Assembly: GCA_942493135.1 (NCBI GenBank)
Contig: OW818684.1
Coordinates: 3,906,001-3,970,000 of the forward strand
Origin: Planctellipticum sp942493135
Lineage (GTDB): Bacteria > Planctomycetota > Planctomycetia > Planctomycetales > Planctomycetaceae
DNA: 64,000 bases
Reading direction: 5' to 3'
Under the pieces are notes generated by a model that saw nothing but the letters and a program-made list of their open reading frames with translations, did no database searches and was not told where the DNA came from. Below, in pieces: positions 43,549 through 53,300 of this stretch. The translations under genes were made by a program, and so were the position numbers. Every line of letters begins with the position of its first letter. Within the stretch, counting starts at the first letter, position 1.

Positions 43549-44103
43549 ATGTCGATCGCACATCAACCCGTGACCTGGCGACAATTTGAGCGGATGAAGT
43601 TCGAGCATCCGACCGAGCTGGTGCGGGGAGAGATCTCGGAGCAGGAAATGCCAACCAGCCAGCACGGTTCGGTCTGTCTTGCGATTGGGTCGGAGCTGCG
43701 CTCCTGGGCTCGATCCGGCGGTTACGGCGCGGCCTTCAGCAACGACTCACACGTTCTGACCGAACGCGATCCGGATACGGTTCGCGGACCGGATTGTGCG
43801 TTCATCCGCCGCGAGCGGCTGCCCGATGGCAAATTGCCGGCCGGCGTGCTGGAGATCCCCGTCGATCTGGCCGTCGAGGTTCTGTCGCCGACGGATCGCT
43901 GGACCGATGTGCTCGACAAAGTGCTGGAGTACCTGCGCAGCGGAGTTCGCGAGGTGTGGGTCATCGACCCGCAGCGGCGGTCGGTCGCCGTGCATCTGCC
44001 CGACCAGTCGCCGATGCACTTCGCCGAGTCCGAGACGCTGACTCGGCCCGAGTTGCTGCCGGGGTTTGCGTGCCCGGTCGCGGAGCTATTCGCGGACCTT
44101 TGA
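43549..44103 (+). CDS. Uma2-family PD-(D/E)xK nuclease-like protein, copy 1
   Basis: 184 residues with a strong GGAGGTGAGG site. The Uma2 (DUF820) fold is shown by FERMKFEHPTELVRGE, RGPDCAFIRRERL (the PD Asp), DLAVEVLSPTDR (the E of ExK) and KVLEYLRSGVREVWVIDP, with Lys supplying the last catalytic position. These proteins are predicted endonucleases of unknown target, abundant in cyanobacteria and planctomycetes. It is first of three adjacent paralogues and starts 32 bp after mqnP. Confidence 0.88.
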   Translation: MSIAHQPVTWRQFERMKFEHPTELVRGEISEQEMPTSQHGSVCLAIGSELRSWARSGGYGAAFSNDSHVLTERDPDTVRGPDCAFIRRERLPDGKLPAGVLEIPVDLAVEVLSPTDRWTDVLDKVLEYLRSGVREVWVIDPQRRSVAVHLPDQSPMHFAESETLTRPELLPGFACPVAELFADL

Positions 44104-44189
44104 GTGACCCCGCGGCCCGTTCGCAGACTCGGAATGCGGTAGACGCCGGCCCATTGACGCGGGAGAATTCTCAGTCAGGAGATTCCGAC

Positions 44190-44753
44190 ATGGCCATCGC
44201 CCCGATTCAGCTCATCACAGCCGACGAGTTCCTGCGGATGTCTTTTGAGCATCCGGTCGAACTCGATCGTGGGGAGATTGTGGAAATGCCCCCTGCGAGT
44301 TTCCGTCACGGCGAGATCTGCAGCAACATCAGCGATGCGCTGCGGCGATGGAGCCGGGGCACGAATGCCGGGTTTCGCGTGGCCACGAACGATGCCGCGA
44401 TCCTGACGACGCGCAAGCCCGACACCGTTCGCGGCGGCGATGTCGTTGCGATTCGACAGCGACGACTCGGCTCCGAACACGATGCCGAGCGGAGTCTGGC
44501 GATTCCGCCGGACCTGGTGGTCGAAGTCCTGTCTCCGTCGGATCGGCTGCCGGCCGTGATGGTCAAGGTGACGGAGTATCTGCAAGCGGGGGTGGCGGAA
44601 GTCTGGGTGGTCGATCCGGAAGACCGGCTGGTCGACGTGCACAATCCGTCCCGCCGACTGCCCGCCCGGTTCGGCGGCGATCAGCCGCTGACCAGTCCGG
44701 AATTGCTTCCCGGATTCTCCTGCCCGGTTTCCGAGTTCTTTGTCGACGCATGA
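44190..44753 (+). CDS. Uma2-family PD-(D/E)xK nuclease-like protein, copy 2
   Basis: 187 residues from ATG at 44,190 with AGGAG upstream. Motifs parallel those of copy 1: FLRMSFEHPVELDRGE, RGGDVVAIRQRRL (Gly-Asp in place of Pro-Asp), DLVVEVLSPSDRL, and KVTEYLQAGVAEVWVVDP. The shared phrases show recent-looking paralogy with copies 1 and 3, but the sequences have drifted considerably. The stop overlaps a possible start of copy 3 (ATGATGA), which suggests coupling. Confidence 0.88.
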   Translation: MAIAPIQLITADEFLRMSFEHPVELDRGEIVEMPPASFRHGEICSNISDALRRWSRGTNAGFRVATNDAAILTTRKPDTVRGGDVVAIRQRRLGSEHDAERSLAIPPDLVVEVLSPSDRLPAVMVKVTEYLQAGVAEVWVVDPEDRLVDVHNPSRRLPARFGGDQPLTSPELLPGFSCPVSEFFVDA

Positions 44754-45358
44754 TGATCGATGGGAATCAATCGATGACACCTCCCGCGACCGCGGACACT
44801 CAGTCGGCCAGACAGACGGATCTCATCACAATCGAGCAGTTCGAGCAGATGAGCTTCGAGTTTCCCGTCGACCTGGTCAAAGGCAGGATCGAAGAGATGC
44901 CTCCTCCCGGCGCCGCTCATGGTCGAGTCTGTTTCAACGTCGCTGCGCTCATCGATATGTGGGCGCGGTCTGCAGACGCAGGCGTCGTCACGACGAACGA
45001 CTCTGCGGTTCTCGTCGGCGAGGAACCGGGAACGGTTCGCGGCAGCGACGTGGCATTCGTACGCTGGGAGTCGCTGCCGGATCGAACGCTGCCAGCCGGA
45101 GCGTTCCGGACCGCGCCCGATCTGGTTGTGGAAGTTCTTTCTCCTTCCGACCAATGGTCGAAAGTGGAGTCGAAACTGGACGACTATCTGGCGGCGGGCG
45201 TGCAGGAAATCTGGGTCGTGTCGGTCGACGAGCGGTGCGTCTGGGTCTATCGGCCCGAGCGGCCACACCGGCGGCTGGAGGCTGCCGAGGAGCTCACCAG
45301 TCCAGAAGTCCTTCCCGGCTTTTCCTGCCGGGTGGTGGATTTCTTCCTCCACGTCTAA
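44750..45358 (+). CDS. Uma2-family PD-(D/E)xK nuclease-like protein, copy 3
   Basis: 202 residues if started at 44,750, overlapping copy 2 by four bases; an in-frame ATG at 44,774 is also possible. FEQMSFEFPVDLVKGR, RGSDVAFVRWESL, DLVVEVLSPSDQW and KLDDYLAAGVQEIWVVS give the same nuclease core as the two genes before it. Its N-terminus is longer by about 20 residues. Function unknown; the triplet sits between mqnP and mqnE without visible relation to menaquinone synthesis. Confidence 0.87.
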   Translation: MMIDGNQSMTPPATADTQSARQTDLITIEQFEQMSFEFPVDLVKGRIEEMPPPGAAHGRVCFNVAALIDMWARSADAGVVTTNDSAVLVGEEPGTVRGSDVAFVRWESLPDRTLPAGAFRTAPDLVVEVLSPSDQWSKVESKLDDYLAAGVQEIWVVSVDERCVWVYRPERPHRRLEAAEELTSPEVLPGFSCRVVDFFLHV

Positions 45359-45438
45359 AATCCACGGAATGACGCGGGCGGCCCGGTTTCGCCCGCGGGT
45401 GTCCCGGATTTCTGACCACTGAAGCTCGATCCAGCCCC

Positions 45439-46572
45439 ATGACCGATTCCGCAATGCTGCAGCGTATCGAAGACAAAGTCCTTGCCGGCGAACGCGTGTC
45501 GTTCGACGAAGGGGTGTTTCTGGACGAGCAGGCTGACCTGTTCACGCTGGGGCGGCTGGCGAACGCCGTCCGCGAGCGAAAGAACGGCAATTACGCCTAC
45601 TACAACACCAATATCCACCTGAACCCGACGAACGTCTGCGTCTACCGCTGCCGGTTCTGCGCGTTCCGGGCGGATTTGCGGGCCGAGAAAGCGTACGTTT
45701 TTTCCGATGAGATGCTCCGCGAGCGGATTCTCGAAGCCCGGTCGCAGGGGGCCACTGAGATCCACGTGGTCGGCGGGCTGCACCACCAGAAACCGTTCGA
45801 CTGGTACGTGAATGTCGTCCGCGTCCTTCACGAGACCTGCCCGGAGATCCACATCAAGGCCTGGACTGCGGTCGAAATCAACTGGTTCTGCTTCATCACG
45901 AAGCAGCCGGTGGAATGGGTCATCCAGCAGTTGATCGATGCGGGTCTGGGGAGCATGCCCGGAGGGGGCGCGGAAATCTTCGATCCCGTCGTGCGGGCGG
46001 AGCTCTGCGAGCACAAGGCGGATGCGGACAACTGGATCAAGATCCACCGGGCCGCCCACCTGCAGGGCGTCCGGTCCAACGCAACGATGCTCTACGGGCA
46101 CATCGAGAATGCCCGGCACCGGATGGATCACCTCTGCAAACTGCGGGACCTGCAGGACGAGACGGGCGGCTTTCAGACGTTCATTCCGCTGGCCTTCCAT
46201 CCTGAGAACACCAAACTCGACAACATTCCCAAGCCGACGGGGAACATGGATCTGCGGACGCTGGCGGTCTCGCGGATCATGCTCGACAACTTCGATCACA
46301 TCAAAGCGTACTGGATCATGCTTGGCGAGAAGATTGCTCAGGTGGCGCTCTCATTCGGGGCCGACGACCTGGATGGCACTGTCGTCCATGAATTGATCTA
46401 TCATGACGCAGGGGCAAAAACTCCCGAAGGGTTGACGGTCGAACAGATTCATCGCCTGATCCGCGAAGCCGGTCGGACGCCTGTCGAGCGGGACACGTTG
46501 TACCGACGAGTGATCCGGGAGGGTGCTGGCTGGCAGGTCGGCGAGCCGGTTTCCGCGGGGCTGGCGAGCTGA
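45439..46572 (+). CDS. mqnE: Aminofutalosine synthase
   Basis: 377 residues. The radical SAM cluster motif is CVYRCRFCAF with Cys67, Cys71 and Cys74. NYAYYNTNIHLNPTNVC before it and PGGGAEIFDPVVR, RSNATMLYGHIE and GFQTFIPLAFHPENT after it are MqnE-type blocks. The enzyme joins 3-[(1-carboxyvinyl)oxy]benzoate and S-adenosylmethionine to give aminofutalosine, an early step of the futalosine route to menaquinone. Its presence shows this organism uses that route rather than the MenFDHCEB pathway, at least in part. Other mqn genes are not in the window. Confidence 0.95.
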   Translation: MTDSAMLQRIEDKVLAGERVSFDEGVFLDEQADLFTLGRLANAVRERKNGNYAYYNTNIHLNPTNVCVYRCRFCAFRADLRAEKAYVFSDEMLRERILEARSQGATEIHVVGGLHHQKPFDWYVNVVRVLHETCPEIHIKAWTAVEINWFCFITKQPVEWVIQQLIDAGLGSMPGGGAEIFDPVVRAELCEHKADADNWIKIHRAAHLQGVRSNATMLYGHIENARHRMDHLCKLRDLQDETGGFQTFIPLAFHPENTKLDNIPKPTGNMDLRTLAVSRIMLDNFDHIKAYWIMLGEKIAQVALSFGADDLDGTVVHELIYHDAGAKTPEGLTVEQIHRLIREAGRTPVERDTLYRRVIREGAGWQVGEPVSAGLAS

Positions 46573-46732
46573 GTCGAGCCTGGTCGCCACGACCCGAATC
46601 CGGCCGTTTCCGCTTCCCATCGACCCATCCAGGGGAATCTGTTAGAACCGACCGTACGTGGACCTCGTCGCGCGTGCAGTGCAGACCGACGGGTCGGGAA
46701 CGGATTCGCCGCGGATACAGGGATGGCAGCCG

Positions 46733-47911
46733 ATGGCTCGCGGATGGAGCAGTCTGGTCGGAGTTCTGGTTGTTTTCGGAATCGGCGCCGGTGGAGGTTT
46801 CGCCTGGCGCGCGGGCTGGTTTCCTGTGGAGTTCCGCTCCGCCGAGACGGGCAGCCTCAATTCGGATTGGCCGGGCGGTCCCGAGGTTGCCCAGATCGCC
46901 GCGCCCGCCGTTGATGCCCTGCTGGCAGTGCCCGAACAGAGCGAGCCCGAGCCTCTGGAAGGGCGAAATATCGCGGTGACTACTCCCGGAACGCTCGGGC
47001 CGGCTGCGACCGAAGGAGCCCGCCCGTTGGCCGATGCTCGCTCGATCGAAAAGCGGACGCCGATGCGGCTCAGCCAGCCGGAAGAGGCGATGAAGGGACG
47101 GGTTCAGTCGGCGACTTTCGCCGAGGAAGCTGAAGACTCCGCGCCTCGGTCGGTGCAGACATCGGGGGGGGATGACGCGTCGAAGGAGAAGGAAAACCGT
47201 TCAGAAATCGGTGCGAGCCCGGCCCTCGCCGACGAACTGCAGAAGATCGATCAGCAGATTCAGGCGGGCGAGTTTCTGCCGGCTCACAAAGAGCTGTCGC
47301 GGATCTACTGGGAGCGGCCGGCGGATCGAGCGGCAATTGAGCCGCGTCTGGAGTCCAGTGCCAACACGATCTTCATTCAGCCGCAACCTCACTTCACCGA
47401 GCCATACGTGATCCAGCCGGGCGATCGGCTGGAGTCGATCGCGAAGAAGTACAAGTTGTCGTGGGAGTATCTGTCGGCGCTCAATCGGACGAATCCGACG
47501 CGCATTCAGGCGGGCAAACGATTGAAGGTGCTGAAGGGCCCGTTCAGCGCCGCGGTCGATCTGCAGGACTTCGCATTGACGGTGCACCTGCGGGGCTACT
47601 ACGTGAAGCGTTATGAGATCGGGATTGGCAAGGACGGTTCGTCGCCGCTGGGCACATTTCCCGTGCTGACTAAGATCGCAAATCCACAATACACCGATCC
47701 CGACGGCCGCGTGATTGAGGGGGACGATCCCAGGAATCCGTTGGGCGAACGGTGGATCGACCTCGGGAACAGCTATGGCATTCACGGCACAATCGAGCCC
47801 GAAAGCATCGGCAAAGCGGCTTCGCGCGGCTGCATCCGGATGCGCGATCCGGACATCATTGAAGTCTACAACTTCCTGACAGTCGGCTCCGAGGTGACTT
47901 TGAGGAACTGA
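46733..47911 (+). CDS. LysM and L,D-transpeptidase (YkuD) protein
   Basis: 392 residues from ATG at 46,733 with AGGGA nine bases upstream; a GTG 25 codons earlier is less likely. One N-terminal membrane anchor (GVLVVFGIGAGGGFAW). A charged, disordered region leads to a LysM motif (VIQPGDRLESIAKKYKLSWEYL) at about 250-295, then the YkuD catalytic domain with YGIHGTIEPESIGKAASRGC and the active Cys in SRGCIRM. L,D-transpeptidases cross-link peptidoglycan or attach proteins to it; LysM binds glycan. It is of interest because planctomycete cell walls were long thought to lack peptidoglycan. The anchor places the catalytic domain in the periplasm. Confidence 0.9.
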   Translation: MARGWSSLVGVLVVFGIGAGGGFAWRAGWFPVEFRSAETGSLNSDWPGGPEVAQIAAPAVDALLAVPEQSEPEPLEGRNIAVTTPGTLGPAATEGARPLADARSIEKRTPMRLSQPEEAMKGRVQSATFAEEAEDSAPRSVQTSGGDDASKEKENRSEIGASPALADELQKIDQQIQAGEFLPAHKELSRIYWERPADRAAIEPRLESSANTIFIQPQPHFTEPYVIQPGDRLESIAKKYKLSWEYLSALNRTNPTRIQAGKRLKVLKGPFSAAVDLQDFALTVHLRGYYVKRYEIGIGKDGSSPLGTFPVLTKIANPQYTDPDGRVIEGDDPRNPLGERWIDLGNSYGIHGTIEPESIGKAASRGCIRMRDPDIIEVYNFLTVGSEVTLRN

Positions 47912-47964
47912 TCCTGAGCGAGCGTTTCCCTGGCTCGTTCGTCGGACCGTCGAGGCTGTTTTCG

Positions 47965-48861
47965 ATGTTGCTCGGCGTCTACCGGATTGGCGTTTTCGGC
48001 ATGCTGCTGCTGGCGGCTGGTTGTGTCGGCGCACCGGTCATCCGCGGTTCGAGCGACGGTCTGGGCGACCTGCGAAAGTCGGTTCGAGACGGAGCTCCAG
48101 GCCCGACGAGGACGCAGACTCCGCCGCCATCTGATCTCGACCGACATTGTCGCGACGATCTTGACGACGAGAATTCGCTGACAGCGGTTCTGTTCGGTCC
48201 GCTGTTTCGTGCGGGAGCGATCGGGGCCATCCATCTCGCCGGGGCGCCGTTTACTGTTCCCAATCACTGGCTGGAAGGGGGCGATCTCTACGGCTCCGCC
48301 TACTTTCCGACATGGCCGTATGATGCGACCGAAGGGAGCCTGATCCTGGAGAATCCCGATCTGAACAGTCACCGGACGTTTGGAGGTCGCCTGCAGATTC
48401 TCGGCGCGACCGACTTTGACGACCTGCAGCGATACCAGGTTCGCCTCCTGGCCGAGCAGACGAATCGATTCGGCGTGGATACGGAGACCGGGCTGCTTCG
48501 TCAGACTGTACCGGACGGTCACGACGAGCTCTGGCTGGGCGATTTTAATCTGACCTACCGCTTCGCGCAGAGCGAGCATGTGCAGTTTCGGGCGGGGATC
48601 GGCGCCAACTGGCTGGCCGACAGCGTTCGCGGCGACGCCGGCTTCAATTTCACCTATCAGGTCGATGTGTTTCCGCGAGAACCCTGGACGGCTTCGGCCC
48701 TGTTTGACATTGGAACGCTGGGGGACGCGACGCTTTTCCACGGCCGCGGGACCGTCGGGGTGATGGTCCGCCAGTGGGAGATCTTCACCGGCTACGACTA
48801 CTTGAGCATCGGAGACTTTGATTCGCACGGAGTCCTGGGAGGGCTCTCGCTGCACTTTTGA
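47965..48861 (+). CDS. Putative outer-membrane lipoprotein, planctomycete type
   Basis: 298 residues. The N-terminus has a lipobox-like LLLAAGC after a hydrophobic stretch, so lipid attachment at Cys20 is likely. The mature sequence has alternating hydrophobic beta-strand patterns (LWLGDFNLTYRFAQSEHVQFRAG) and ends in Phe, like beta-barrel outer-membrane proteins. The linker PSDLDRHCRDDLDDEN is acidic. No family recognised. It starts 53 bp after the L,D-transpeptidase and may be co-transcribed, suggesting an envelope job. Confidence 0.68.
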   Translation: MLLGVYRIGVFGMLLLAAGCVGAPVIRGSSDGLGDLRKSVRDGAPGPTRTQTPPPSDLDRHCRDDLDDENSLTAVLFGPLFRAGAIGAIHLAGAPFTVPNHWLEGGDLYGSAYFPTWPYDATEGSLILENPDLNSHRTFGGRLQILGATDFDDLQRYQVRLLAEQTNRFGVDTETGLLRQTVPDGHDELWLGDFNLTYRFAQSEHVQFRAGIGANWLADSVRGDAGFNFTYQVDVFPREPWTASALFDIGTLGDATLFHGRGTVGVMVRQWEIFTGYDYLSIGDFDSHGVLGGLSLHF

Positions 48862-48957
48862 GACGGGGGCTGCTCGAACCGATCCGGGATGCAGGATGTC
48901 AGCATTTTTTGGAAAGTCCGGATTATCGGGTCCGCTTTCTCTCCGGGGCCGGATGTC

Positions 48958-48991
48958 CTACACTCTGAGCTTTCCGGGATTCCCGGTGTAG
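48958..48991 (+). promoter_or_regulatory. Leader hairpin upstream of cysC
   Basis: CTACAC (48,958-48,963) pairs with GTGTAG (48,986-48,991) around an inner CCGGG-ATT-CCCGG. The structure ends 39 bp before the cysC start. It could be a leader or attenuation element, or only a small fold. Confidence 0.3.
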
Positions 48992-49030
48992 CACGAGTTT
49001 TGAGACACTCTGGAAAGGAGCGGCGTTCTT

Positions 49031-49642
49031 ATGGCCGAACAGAAGGCCACCAACGTGACGTGGCACGAGCACAAGGTCACCACAGCCGAGCGGGCGAAGC
49101 TGAATGGTCACAAAGGGGCCGTGCTCTGGTTTACCGGCCTGAGCGCCTGCGGGAAGAGCACCATTGCGAACGCGGTTGACGCCATGTTGTTTGAGATGGG
49201 CAAGCACAGCTACATTCTCGACGGCGACAATATCCGGATGGGACTGAATAAGAATCTGGGTTTCTCCGCCGAGGATCGGGCCGAGAACATCCGGCGGATT
49301 GGCGAAGTGGCCAAGCTGTTCGCTCACGGCGGCACGATTACGCTGACGGCGTTTATCTCGCCGTACAAGGCAGACCGCGATAAGGTGCGGGAGATTCTCC
49401 AGCCGGGCGAGTTTGTCGAAATCCTGGTCGACGCCACCGTGGAGACCTGCGAGCAGCGGGATCCGAAGGGGCTTTACAAGAAGGCGCGGGCCGGCGAGAT
49501 CAAGAATTTCACCGGGATCAGCGATCCGTACGAAGCGCCGGAGAAGCCGGAGCTCGTGCTGGACTCGAACAACAAGGGGATCGAGGAGCTCGCGAAGGAG
49601 GTAATCGCGTACCTCAAGCAGAAGGGCTACTTTGCGGCCTGA
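49031..49642 (+). CDS. cysC: Adenylyl-sulfate kinase
   Basis: 203 residues, with AAAGGAG upstream. The P-loop GLSACGKST is at about residues 36-44. LDGDNIRMGLNKNLGFS has the APS kinase signature for the APS site, and FISPYKADRDKVRE, then DPKGLYKKARAGEIKNFTGI are further family blocks. It phosphorylates adenylyl sulfate to PAPS, feeding sulfate reduction or sulfation. No cysDN/sat is nearby, so the rest of the pathway is elsewhere. A strong terminator follows, so it is probably monocistronic. Confidence 0.95.
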   Translation: MAEQKATNVTWHEHKVTTAERAKLNGHKGAVLWFTGLSACGKSTIANAVDAMLFEMGKHSYILDGDNIRMGLNKNLGFSAEDRAENIRRIGEVAKLFAHGGTITLTAFISPYKADRDKVREILQPGEFVEILVDATVETCEQRDPKGLYKKARAGEIKNFTGISDPYEAPEKPELVLDSNNKGIEELAKEVIAYLKQKGYFAA

Positions 49643-49676
49643 GGTCGCTGTAGTGCTTGATCTGAATTGCTTTTAT

Positions 49677-49715
49677 CCGTCGGGCAGACCTGGTGTCTGT
49701 CCGACGGTTTTTTTT
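49677..49715 (+). terminator. Rho-independent terminator after cysC
   Basis: CCGTCGGGCAGAC (49,677-49,689) pairs with GTCTGTCCGACGG (49,695-49,707), 13 bp with one G-T, then eight T. Confidence 0.92.
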
Positions 49716-49845
49716 GGAGGCGAGGAGAAAATACTGGCGTACAGTCTGGTCGTACGTTATGGTTTTGCTATCCCATGTTGATCGTCTGTTGCCCAACAAT
49801 CCGTGCCCTGCGTGCTCGCGCAGGTTTGCAGAATTGAAGGGGGCC

Positions 49846-50280
49846 ATGTCGATGTTGCGTTCACAATGTCTGTCCTCGCCAGTCTTGCGTTCTCTGGGGA
49901 CGGGAGTTGTTCTCTGTTCGATGATCGTCGGCGGTCTGCTGGCGCAGGATGCCGCCAATTCGGCGGGAGCGGCTGCGGCCAAGGCCAAGAAGATGGCTGC
50001 CGGGAGGCTGCCGAACCACTTTGCGCGGCTCGATTTGAGCGACAAGCAGCGTGAACAGATTTACGCAGTTCAAGCGAAGTTCAAGGCGCAGATCGAGGAT
50101 CTGGAGTCGCAGCTGGAGATGCAGAAGGGGAAGCGGGACGCAGAAATTGAAGGCGTTCTGACGAGCGATCAGAGAAAGAAGCTGAAGTCGCTGATCGAGG
50201 AGGCCCGCAAGAAGGCCGAAGCCAGAAAGGGGGCTGCGGAAAAGTCTCCGGAGCAGCCTTCCGACAGTCAGGCGGCATAG
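49846..50280 (+). CDS. Small exported helical protein (Spy/LTxxQ-like region)
   Basis: 144 residues from MSMLRSQ, preceded by GAAGGGGG; the frame starts 51 codons earlier. Signal peptide to about LLAQD. A Lys/Ala-rich stretch is followed by LDLSDKQREQIYAVQAKFKAQIEDL and VLTSDQRKKLKSLIEEARKK, helical segments with the LTxxQ-like wording of periplasmic Spy/CpxP-type proteins. It may bind metals or unfolded proteins; not demonstrated. The C-terminus is charged and disordered. It ends 31 bp from the convergent glnE stop. Confidence 0.7.
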   Translation: MSMLRSQCLSSPVLRSLGTGVVLCSMIVGGLLAQDAANSAGAAAAKAKKMAAGRLPNHFARLDLSDKQREQIYAVQAKFKAQIEDLESQLEMQKGKRDAEIEGVLTSDQRKKLKSLIEEARKKAEARKGAAEKSPEQPSDSQAA

Positions 50281-50311
50281 CAAAAACAATCCAGCGTCGG
50301 TGCCCCGGGGC

Positions 50312-53300
50312 TTACGGAGCGGCCAGCAGTCGGCGGGAGAGTTCCTGGACTCTCTGCGAATGGAGCTCCAGGTCCGCTTCGAGGGCGTCGGGGCGGCCGC
50401 CGTAGCCCAGGCGTCGCGAAAGGAATTCGAAATCTTCGCTGGCGACGGGCGGCACGGTGAGGTCGCGGGCGTCTCCGCGGACCATGCGTAGTGAGTCGAT
50501 CAGCCGCCGTAGGAAGCGATAGGCCGCGACAAGCTGCTCGTGTTCGACGGGGCGCAGGCTGCCGGCCTGGCGCAGCGCGTCCAGGGCCTCGCGGGTACTG
50601 GTGGTGCGGAGGGCCGGCCGTCGATGGCCGCCGGAGATCTGCAGCGCCTGGACCAGATACTCGACATCGACCAGTCCTCCTGCGCTGAGCTTGGCGTTGA
50701 AGGTTCCACCCTGGACGAGCTGACGGATCTGGCGCTCGCGCATTGCCCGCATGGGGGCGGGATCGAATGCTTTGCCGGTGTAGAGGAGCCGATCGCGCAG
50801 AAGGCTCAGTTCCCGGGCGAGCGACTCATCGCCGGCGAGCGGTCGGAGCTTGACGAGTGCCTGCCGTTCGTAGGGCCAGGCAGGTCCATCTTCTGCGAAG
50901 TATTGGCGGAAGGCCTCCATCGAGACCGCCAGGCTGCCTGCTCTCCCGTATGGCCTGAGTCTCAGGTCAATGCGAAAGATCCCCTCGTGGCGAGCACGAA
51001 TGGTCTGATTGAACGATTCCACCAGGCGCTGGAAATAGCTGGAGCACGAGACGACATCGGGACCCGCAGTCTGTCCTTCGTCTTCGTAGACGAACAGCAG
51101 TTCGATGTCCGATGCAAATCCGAGTTCCCGTCCGCCGCACTTGCCAAGCGCCAGGACCGCTCCCCGGCAAGGGCGTCGCAGTCCGAGCATCGGGGGGCCA
51201 TACCGACGGCGCAGGTCCGTGTCGACCAGCTCATAGGCGGCGTCGACCACAACCTCGGCGACATCGCTGAGCTCCGTCGAAAACTGGGTAAAGTCGGGGA
51301 TATGCCCGAGGATGTGCCGCATATCGACGCGAAACATCTCGCGGTCTTTGAAGACGTTGAGCGCGTCGCGGCGCTCTTCGACGGTCGTCGTCGCCGCCAG
51401 CGATTCCATTAGTTTCGATTCGAGTTCTGTGCGGGAGGTTCCCTTCTGCAGCGATGACAGATCCCGCAGAATCGGGAACAGGTTCGAGTATTGGACGCGG
51501 AGAAACTCGTCCCAGAGAAAATCGCTGACCCCCATGAGCTGGGCCAGAGCGTCGAGGACGTCGGGGCGTTCGAGTGACGACAGCTCGTCGATCCAGTCGG
51601 GGCGCTCAAAGAGATCTCGCAGGAAACTGCGAAAGTGCAGAAGAGCTGCTTCGGGGTTCGGCGAGCGCGGCAGGACGTGGGTGAACTGCTTGATCAGCAC
51701 TACGGCGGCCCGCAGTTCCTGAAGCCGGCCCGGATCGACAATCTTTCCTCCTGTTCTCGCGTCAGTGACGGCGAGAGAGTCGTGGACGACGTTCCCGTCC
51801 GAGCGGATCGCGACCTGAGAAATATTGATGCCGCTCATGGCCAGCGAATTCGAAAGTTCGTACAGGAACCCGATGGTGTCGTCCGCGCGGATATCGATGA
51901 CGGTGGCGTCTTCGGCAATAGTGTTATCAAACGTGACGTCGACCGGCGCGGGACGGTTGAATCGCCCCGGCGCGTCCTGCAGCGCTGCGGCGACGCGTCG
52001 GGCGAGCCGGCCCTGGGCGGCGCCGGTCGAAATCCGGCGGGCATGGAGCATCAGTTCGAGGAGGTCGGCTTCGTAGCTGAGCCAGGCTTCTTTCAAGACC
52101 TGACCTGCCGGCGGGCGCACGGTGAAGAGATTCACAAAGTCTCGCGCGGTCTCGGCCGCGACGTCGGCTCGCGGTCCCCCTGTCGCCGAGATCTGCTTCT
52201 GGATCCTGGAAAGATGCGGCCAGACTTCCGGGTGGTTTCCGGTGGAGACGCAACCTTCAAGAATGTCGCAGCCGTAGACGAACAGCAGCCCGCAGATCAT
52301 GGACAAATCGCCCGGCTCATCGAGGCCGAGGACCGTGACTCGCCAGAGCTCATCGTCCACAGGGCGTGCCAGGACGCGGATCGGGTGGTCTGCGGTGACG
52401 GCTTCGAGCGTCCGCCGGTGCTCGCGACGTTCGGCTTCGGTAAACACCTCCTGATAGTTGGTGACGATCAGCGACTGTCGCTGCGGAGGCGGCAGCGCCG
52501 CGTCCGGGACGGGAGGCGATTCTGCGAGGTATTTCTCGTAAATCCGTCGGATGGCCTCAACATGTCGTTCGTAGTGCAGGACGAAACTGTCGGCATCGCC
52601 GAAATCGAGGCGCCGGGCCAGAAACTCCAATTCGCGGCGGTCGCGCGGGAGAGAGTGCTCCTGTGTGTTGTGCATGAGCTGCAGGGCATGCTCGACGGTT
52701 CTGAGGAAGACGTACCCGCTGGTGAGATAGCGGTATTCATCCGCCTGAAGGAGATCGAGATCGGCCAGGCGAATGAGGGCGTCCAGGGTATTGGGGGAGC
52801 GGACTCCGGGGATTCGTTTGCCGTGCGCGAGTTGCAGGAACTGCGTCACGAACTCCACGTCGCGAATCGAGCCGGTACCCGATTTCACCTCGCCCCAGTC
52901 TTTGCCCCGTTTCTTGAGTTGCGCTTCGATCCGTTCCTTTGCCTGGCGAACGCTCGTCCGGACGGCCGACTCCTCGCCGCAGAAGATCTGAGCCGGGAGC
53001 TGCTTGAGAAATCGTCGGCCGAGCCGTTCGTCGCCGGCGACGGCCCGGGCCTTGAGCAGCGCCTGCCGTTCCCAGGGTTCCGCGTTCTGTCGCAGGTAGT
53101 CCAGGTAGGCCGCTGGAGTCGTCACGAGCTGGCCGGCCCGACCCCACGGGCGAAGTCGCATGTCGACGCGATACAGGAAGCCTTCCGCCGTGCTGTCCTG
53201 CAACCAGCGAACCAGCTTCTGCGCCAGCGGCAAAACTTCGTTCTGCGGACGTTCGGAAATGAAAACCAGATCGATGTCCGAGCTGTAGTTGAGCTCTTCG

